Assembly: GCA_028679325.1 (NCBI GenBank)
Contig: JAJRBS010000105.1
Span: 1 to 7,673, forward strand
Source of the DNA: Methanoregulaceae archaeon
Lineage (GTDB): Archaea; Halobacteriota; Methanomicrobia; Methanomicrobiales; Methanospirillaceae
DNA length: 7,673 bases
Reading direction: 5' to 3'
Made by a program: the position numbers and the translations under genes. Position 1 is the stretch's first letter. Each line of letters starts with the position of its first letter. Of the stretch, positions 5,800 through 7,673 are shown one piece after another. The notes below the pieces were generated by a model, which saw only the letters and a list, made by a program, of their open reading frames with translations, had not been told where the DNA came from and did not search any database.

Positions 5800-5837
5800 C
5801 TGTCCGGGACAGCCTGCTATTCCACAACCCGCTGTCC
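5800..5837 (-). terminator. Competing stem-loops after the integrase gene
   Basis: GGACAGC (5807-5813) pairs perfectly with GCTGTCC (5831-5837) around a 17-nt loop. It overlaps a second, tighter palindrome formed by CTGTCC (5800-5805) and GGACAG (5807-5812). The structure lies 10 nt beyond the integrase stop codon. There is no long T-run on the minus strand, so it may stabilise the 3' end rather than terminate. Confidence 0.4.
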
Positions 5838-5846
5838 GACCACCTG

Positions 5847-6833
5847 CTAAGAAGATTGTTCGTTTGCTTCCGGCTGCGGCTCATGGACCTCTTCCTTCTC
5901 CCGCTCGGCCGGCTGGGGGCGGTGGTTGGTATCGGTCAGAGGGAAGTACTCCTGGTATACCCTCTTTCGCTCCTCGAGGTCGGTGTGCAGGTAGATCTCG
6001 GTAGTCTTGATCGAAGTGTGACCAAGGTTCTCCTGCACCACCCGGAGGTTCTTTGATCGCCGGTAGAGCTCGCTTGCATAGCTGTGACGGATCTTGTGGG
6101 GGGTGATCCCCTGGGGGGCGTACTTCTTGAAGATATGCTGGACCGACCGGGGGGAGATGTGATGACCCATCTGGCCGGTAAAGAGCGGTCCCTCGATGCG
6201 GTTCCCGATGAACTTGGAGAGCTCGGCCAGGGTATCAGGGTCCATGAACACGATCCTGAACTTTCCCCCTTTCCCCCTGACCCGGATAGTCTCGTCCTCG
6301 AAGTCGATGTCCTCGATATTGATTGCGCAGAGCTCCGACACCCTGACTCCCGTGGCATAGATGGTCCGCACGATCAGCCTGTCCCGGGGGTCCTCGATGG
6401 AATCTATCAGCCGGATAACCTGGCTGTGCTTCAGGTACCGGAGCTCCTGGTCCTTGATCTTCGGCCGCTCGATACTGGGCATGGGGTTTGCGGTGATCTC
6501 TCCCTGGGCATACAGGAAGCGGTAAAAAGAGCTGAGCGTGGATATGATCCGGTGGGTGGTCTTCGGCTTGTAGGTCTTCATGGAGCCGATGAACGTGAGG
6601 TAGTCAGAGATGACTACCGGTTTGACCTCGACCGGGGTATCGAGCCGGGCCCGGGAGAGGTCTTCCCAGTAGAGCACCAGCTTCCGGGGGTCCTGGGTCC
6701 TCCTGAGCCAGACATAGTAGGCAAAGTGGCGGACCACCTGCTCATAGCTCTGGATGGTCCGGGGCGAATAGTTGCGCATCCGGAGGTAATACCGGTACCT
6801 TCCGAGCCACTCCGAAAAATACCCCCCCTCCAT
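5847..6833 (-). CDS. xerA: XerA-type tyrosine recombinase/integrase
   Basis: The 328-residue protein has an N-terminal SAM-like core-binding domain (about 5-115, with YSPRTIQSYEQVVRHFAYYV) and a complete catalytic domain (about 125-295). All expected residues are present: Arg164 in ATGVRVSEL, Lys188 in RGKGGKFR, His246 and Arg249 in HKIRH, His272 in LGHTSIKTT, and nucleophile Tyr281. It cuts and rejoins DNA, most likely resolving chromosome dimers at dif, or acting as an integrase. It is longer than typical XerA (about 280-290) because of an insert near residues 44-70 and a hydrophilic Glu/Pro/Gln-rich tail after residue 300. A TATA-like TTTAATTA ends about 24 nt upstream of the ATG with no Shine-Dalgarno sequence, so the gene is probably leaderless. 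A GGAGGGGGGG run lies just inside the coding region. A dif-like 28-bp site lies 34 nt upstream. No phage or transposon genes are next to it. Confidence 0.92.
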   Translation of the reverse strand: MEGGYFSEWLGRYRYYLRMRNYSPRTIQSYEQVVRHFAYYVWLRRTQDPRKLVLYWEDLSRARLDTPVEVKPVVISDYLTFIGSMKTYKPKTTHRIISTLSSFYRFLYAQGEITANPMPSIERPKIKDQELRYLKHSQVIRLIDSIEDPRDRLIVRTIYATGVRVSELCAINIEDIDFEDETIRVRGKGGKFRIVFMDPDTLAELSKFIGNRIEGPLFTGQMGHHISPRSVQHIFKKYAPQGITPHKIRHSYASELYRRSKNLRVVQENLGHTSIKTTEIYLHTDLEERKRVYQEYFPLTDTNHRPQPAEREKEEVHEPQPEANEQSS

Positions 6834-6856
6834 GCTCTAATCTTTAGAAGAACCCA

Positions 6857-6864
6857 TAATTAAA
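6857..6864 (-). promoter_or_regulatory. TATA box of the integrase gene
   Basis: TTTAATTA on the minus strand ends about 24 nt before the ATG at 6833, placing the transcript start at or within a few bases of the codon. The bases immediately upstream (from 6867 on) belong to the dif-like inverted site, so a protein bound there would touch the TFB/TBP contact region. Confidence 0.55.
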
Positions 6865-6866
6865 GG

Positions 6867-6894
6867 TTTGCGCGAAATGCCTATTCTGCGCAAC
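6867..6894. other. Candidate dif-like XerA recombination site or operator
   Basis: The 28-bp block splits into arm TTTGCGCGAAA, centre TGCCTA and arm TTCTGCGCAAC. The second arm's reverse complement, GTTGCGCAGAA, matches the first at 8 of 11 positions, including an uninterrupted TTGCGC. The 11-6-11 layout, the T-GCGC outer core and the AA/TT flanks of the centre are those of bacterial dif sites. E. coli dif also has GTGCGCATAA as its left arm and TGTATA as its centre. It lies directly upstream of the integrase TATA box. It could be the enzyme's target, an attachment site remnant, or an operator for autoregulation. The match was made by eye. Confidence 0.45.
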
Positions 6895-6926
6895 CACACT
6901 TCGACGGGAGAAAAGGTGGGTCCTTT

Positions 6927-6938
6927 CCTGGTACCAGG
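6927..6938. repeat. 12-bp perfect palindrome
   Basis: CCTGGTACCAGG reads the same on both strands. It lies between the dif-like site and the strong hairpin, in DNA without a gene. It could be a dimeric regulator site. A single 12-mer palindrome is not rare enough to be conclusive. Confidence 0.3.
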
Positions 6939-6950
6939 CCTTAAGCAGGA

Positions 6951-6985
6951 GGGGTCTGACTGCCTGATGAAGGAGGCAAGGCCCC
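6951..6985 (+). ncRNA. Strong GC-rich hairpin, candidate structured RNA or attenuator
   Basis: The outer stem GGGGTCT (6951-6957) pairs with AGGCCCC (6979-6985) with one T-G wobble. After a 3-nt bulge (GAC), the inner stem TGCCT (6961-6965) pairs with AGGCA (6974-6978), closed by loop GATGAAGG. That makes 12 base pairs in 35 nt, far stronger than other non-coding hairpins here. No adjoining gene on the plus strand would make it a leader, and no T-run follows. The G-T wobble favours plus-strand RNA slightly. Its identity is unknown. Confidence 0.3.
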
Positions 6986-7205
6986 ATTGTAACTATTTTG
7001 GGAACTCATAATATGAAAACCGATGGTCCTCAATAATCCCATCAAGGGTGTCCAAAACTCAAAAGAGAGAGCAAAGGCCCAAAACAGGGGTTCTTTTCAT
7101 TTTGCAGGTAGTATGACCGATCAGAAGGGAGATCGGCCGTTCCTGGCCCGCTATCGAGGTCTGTTTTTTTGGCGGGTTTTGATACGTCGATGGCTTTTGT
7201 GTGAT

Positions 7206-7243
7206 CTTTTCCCTGCAGGATTCATTCCTGTTTCTGGGAAAAG
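7206..7243. repeat. Nested stem-loop
   Basis: Outer arms CTTTTCCC (7206-7213) and GGGAAAAG (7236-7243) enclose inner arms CAGGA (7216-7220) and TCCTG (7226-7230) around loop TTCAT. All 13 pairs are perfect, with a 2/5-nt internal loop. On the minus strand it spans the stop codon of the weak frame 7482-7222, as a 3'-end hairpin would. Confidence 0.45.
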
Positions 7244-7482
7244 TTGGTAGGATCTTCACGTACGACCTTAAGATAATCTGGGAGTGAGGTCATAAATTTT
7301 TGAATCTGACCTGCTGATGAACCACAGGAAGACTGATCGGGAAGACCTCTTCTCTTCATTGACCATAACCGATCCTTCATGGCGATGAACGTTTTTCCAC
7401 GGACCTGGCCGACCTTGAGTTCGACAGCAGGATTTTTCCCGATAATGTTCGCTAGTCGGCAGGACGGGAGGAAATCTTTCAT
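7222..7482 (-). CDS. Doubtful 86-residue ORF
   Basis: The frame begins MKDFLPSCRLANIIGKNPAV and ends SLPDYLKVVREDPTNFSQKQE. No family is recognised. Points in favour are an ATGA overlap with an open frame that runs in from the right edge, and a perfect nested stem-loop containing the stop codon. Points against are no Shine-Dalgarno sequence, no TATA box, lower GC at third positions than the confirmed genes, and a sequence that does not look like a well-packed domain. It may be the tail of a decayed gene whose frame is broken near 7480. Confidence 0.28.
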   Translation of the reverse strand: MKDFLPSCRLANIIGKNPAVELKVGQVRGKTFIAMKDRLWSMKRRGLPDQSSCGSSAGQIQKFMTSLPDYLKVVREDPTNFSQKQE

Positions 7483-7673
7483 TCGTTTGATCTGCAGAGA
7501 TTTTCGGAAATCCGGTTATAGCCCCCTCTGACTTTGAGCGATGCATTTTCACGACAGGAAATGCCGAAAAATAATCTTAGGAATTTCGTCTGAAAACACT
7601 GATCCAATCCTGCGATCGTGTCATCGAATCTGCATTCAGACGCTTCTTTCGATACCCATACCCGAGATCTCCA
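7479..7673 (-). pseudogene. Possible gene fragment running off the right edge
   Basis: An open minus-strand frame of 64 codons enters from the window edge (WRSRVWVSKEASECRFDDTI at the edge) and ends at a TGA whose bases overlap the ATG of the next frame. It has a moderately protein-like composition but no recognisable motif and no visible start. If the gene is real, its beginning lies outside the window. Alternatively it is a chance frame in degenerate DNA. Confidence 0.2.

Larger units (their letters stand above)
5409..5846. other. AT-rich intergenic region, 438 nt, mostly non-coding
   Basis: There is no convincing full-size gene on either strand. The region holds the kinase promoter at its left end, an 8-bp inverted repeat at 5462-5494, two plus-strand TATA-like blocks (TTTTTATGG near 5541-5549 and TTTTATGTATAG near 5638-5649), and a tiny candidate ORF at 5684-5785. 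Overlapping inverted repeats built on CTGTCC/GGACAG (5800-5837) lie beside the integrase stop codon. Base composition is clearly lower in GC than the flanking genes. A small RNA or peptide transcribed rightward is possible but unproven. Confidence 0.5.
6834..7673. other. Sparse intergenic region, 840 nt, structured and possibly a decayed gene
   Basis: No convincing gene lies on either strand. From left to right it holds the integrase promoter, a dif-like site (6867-6894), a 12-bp palindrome (6927-6938), a strong hairpin (6951-6985), a CCGATC/GATCGG inverted repeat (7117-7136), a run of seven or more T near 7164, and a nested stem-loop (7206-7243). Two weak overlapping minus-strand frames follow (7222-7482 and 7479-7673). 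The frames between 6990 and 7260 have unremarkable, gene-unlike composition. Confidence 0.5.

Noticed and set aside
5847..6833. Integrase as part of an integrated virus or plasmid
   Set aside because: No tRNA gene, direct repeats, or viral or conjugative genes are visible nearby, so a housekeeping XerA role is simpler.
6084..6863. 259-codon open frame on the plus strand
   Set aside because: It is antisense to the integrase gene with all catalytic residues; the product is Asp/Gly/Leu/Pro-rich shadow sequence.
6964..6970. CTGATGA resembling a box C of a C/D guide RNA
   Set aside because: The leading purine is absent, the motif lies in a hairpin loop, and no box D (CTGA) follows within the usual 60 nt.
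7023..7250. 75-codon plus-strand frame in the right spacer
   Set aside because: There is no Shine-Dalgarno sequence, the nearest AT-rich box is only about 10 nt upstream, and composition is gene-unlike.

Overview
The window most likely comes from a GC-rich methanogenic or related euryarchaeon; Methanomicrobiales is my best guess, from family resemblance only. The support is archaeal-style TATA boxes about 22-30 nt upstream of several start codons, several probably leaderless genes (GTG, ATG and TTG starts), a XerA-type tyrosine recombinase, a Clp1/Grc3-type P-loop polynucleotide kinase and a single-ACT threonine ammonia-lyase. No rRNA, tRNA, CRISPR array or insertion sequence was recognised.

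Layout. At the left edge lies the 5' part of a small membrane protein gene (minus strand, TTG start). Upstream of it on the same strand is a membrane-anchored six-bladed beta-propeller of the glucose/sorbosone dehydrogenase class. This propeller gene and the plus-strand two-CBS-domain gene next to it diverge from a shared AT-rich block that can be read as a TATA box in both directions. The threonine ammonia-lyase gene follows on the plus strand. It converges on a 48-residue single-span membrane protein gene (minus) that has a very strong Shine-Dalgarno sequence. A secreted protein of unknown function (plus) then converges on the polynucleotide kinase gene (minus).

The right third is sparse. 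A 438-nt AT-rich spacer (5409-5846) holds promoter-like elements, inverted repeats and one tiny candidate ORF. The xerA-like integrase follows (minus), and immediately upstream of its TATA box is a 28-bp site built like a bacterial dif site (11-bp arm, 6-bp centre, 11-bp arm). The last 840 nt hold no convincing gene. They contain a strong GC-rich hairpin, a long palindrome, a nested stem-loop and two weak overlapping reading frames that may be the remnant of a gene.

The genes look like independent single-gene transcription units rather than one pathway. No multi-gene operon or defence system is visible. The most interesting element is the recombinase together with its candidate target or operator site and the structured non-coding DNA beside it.
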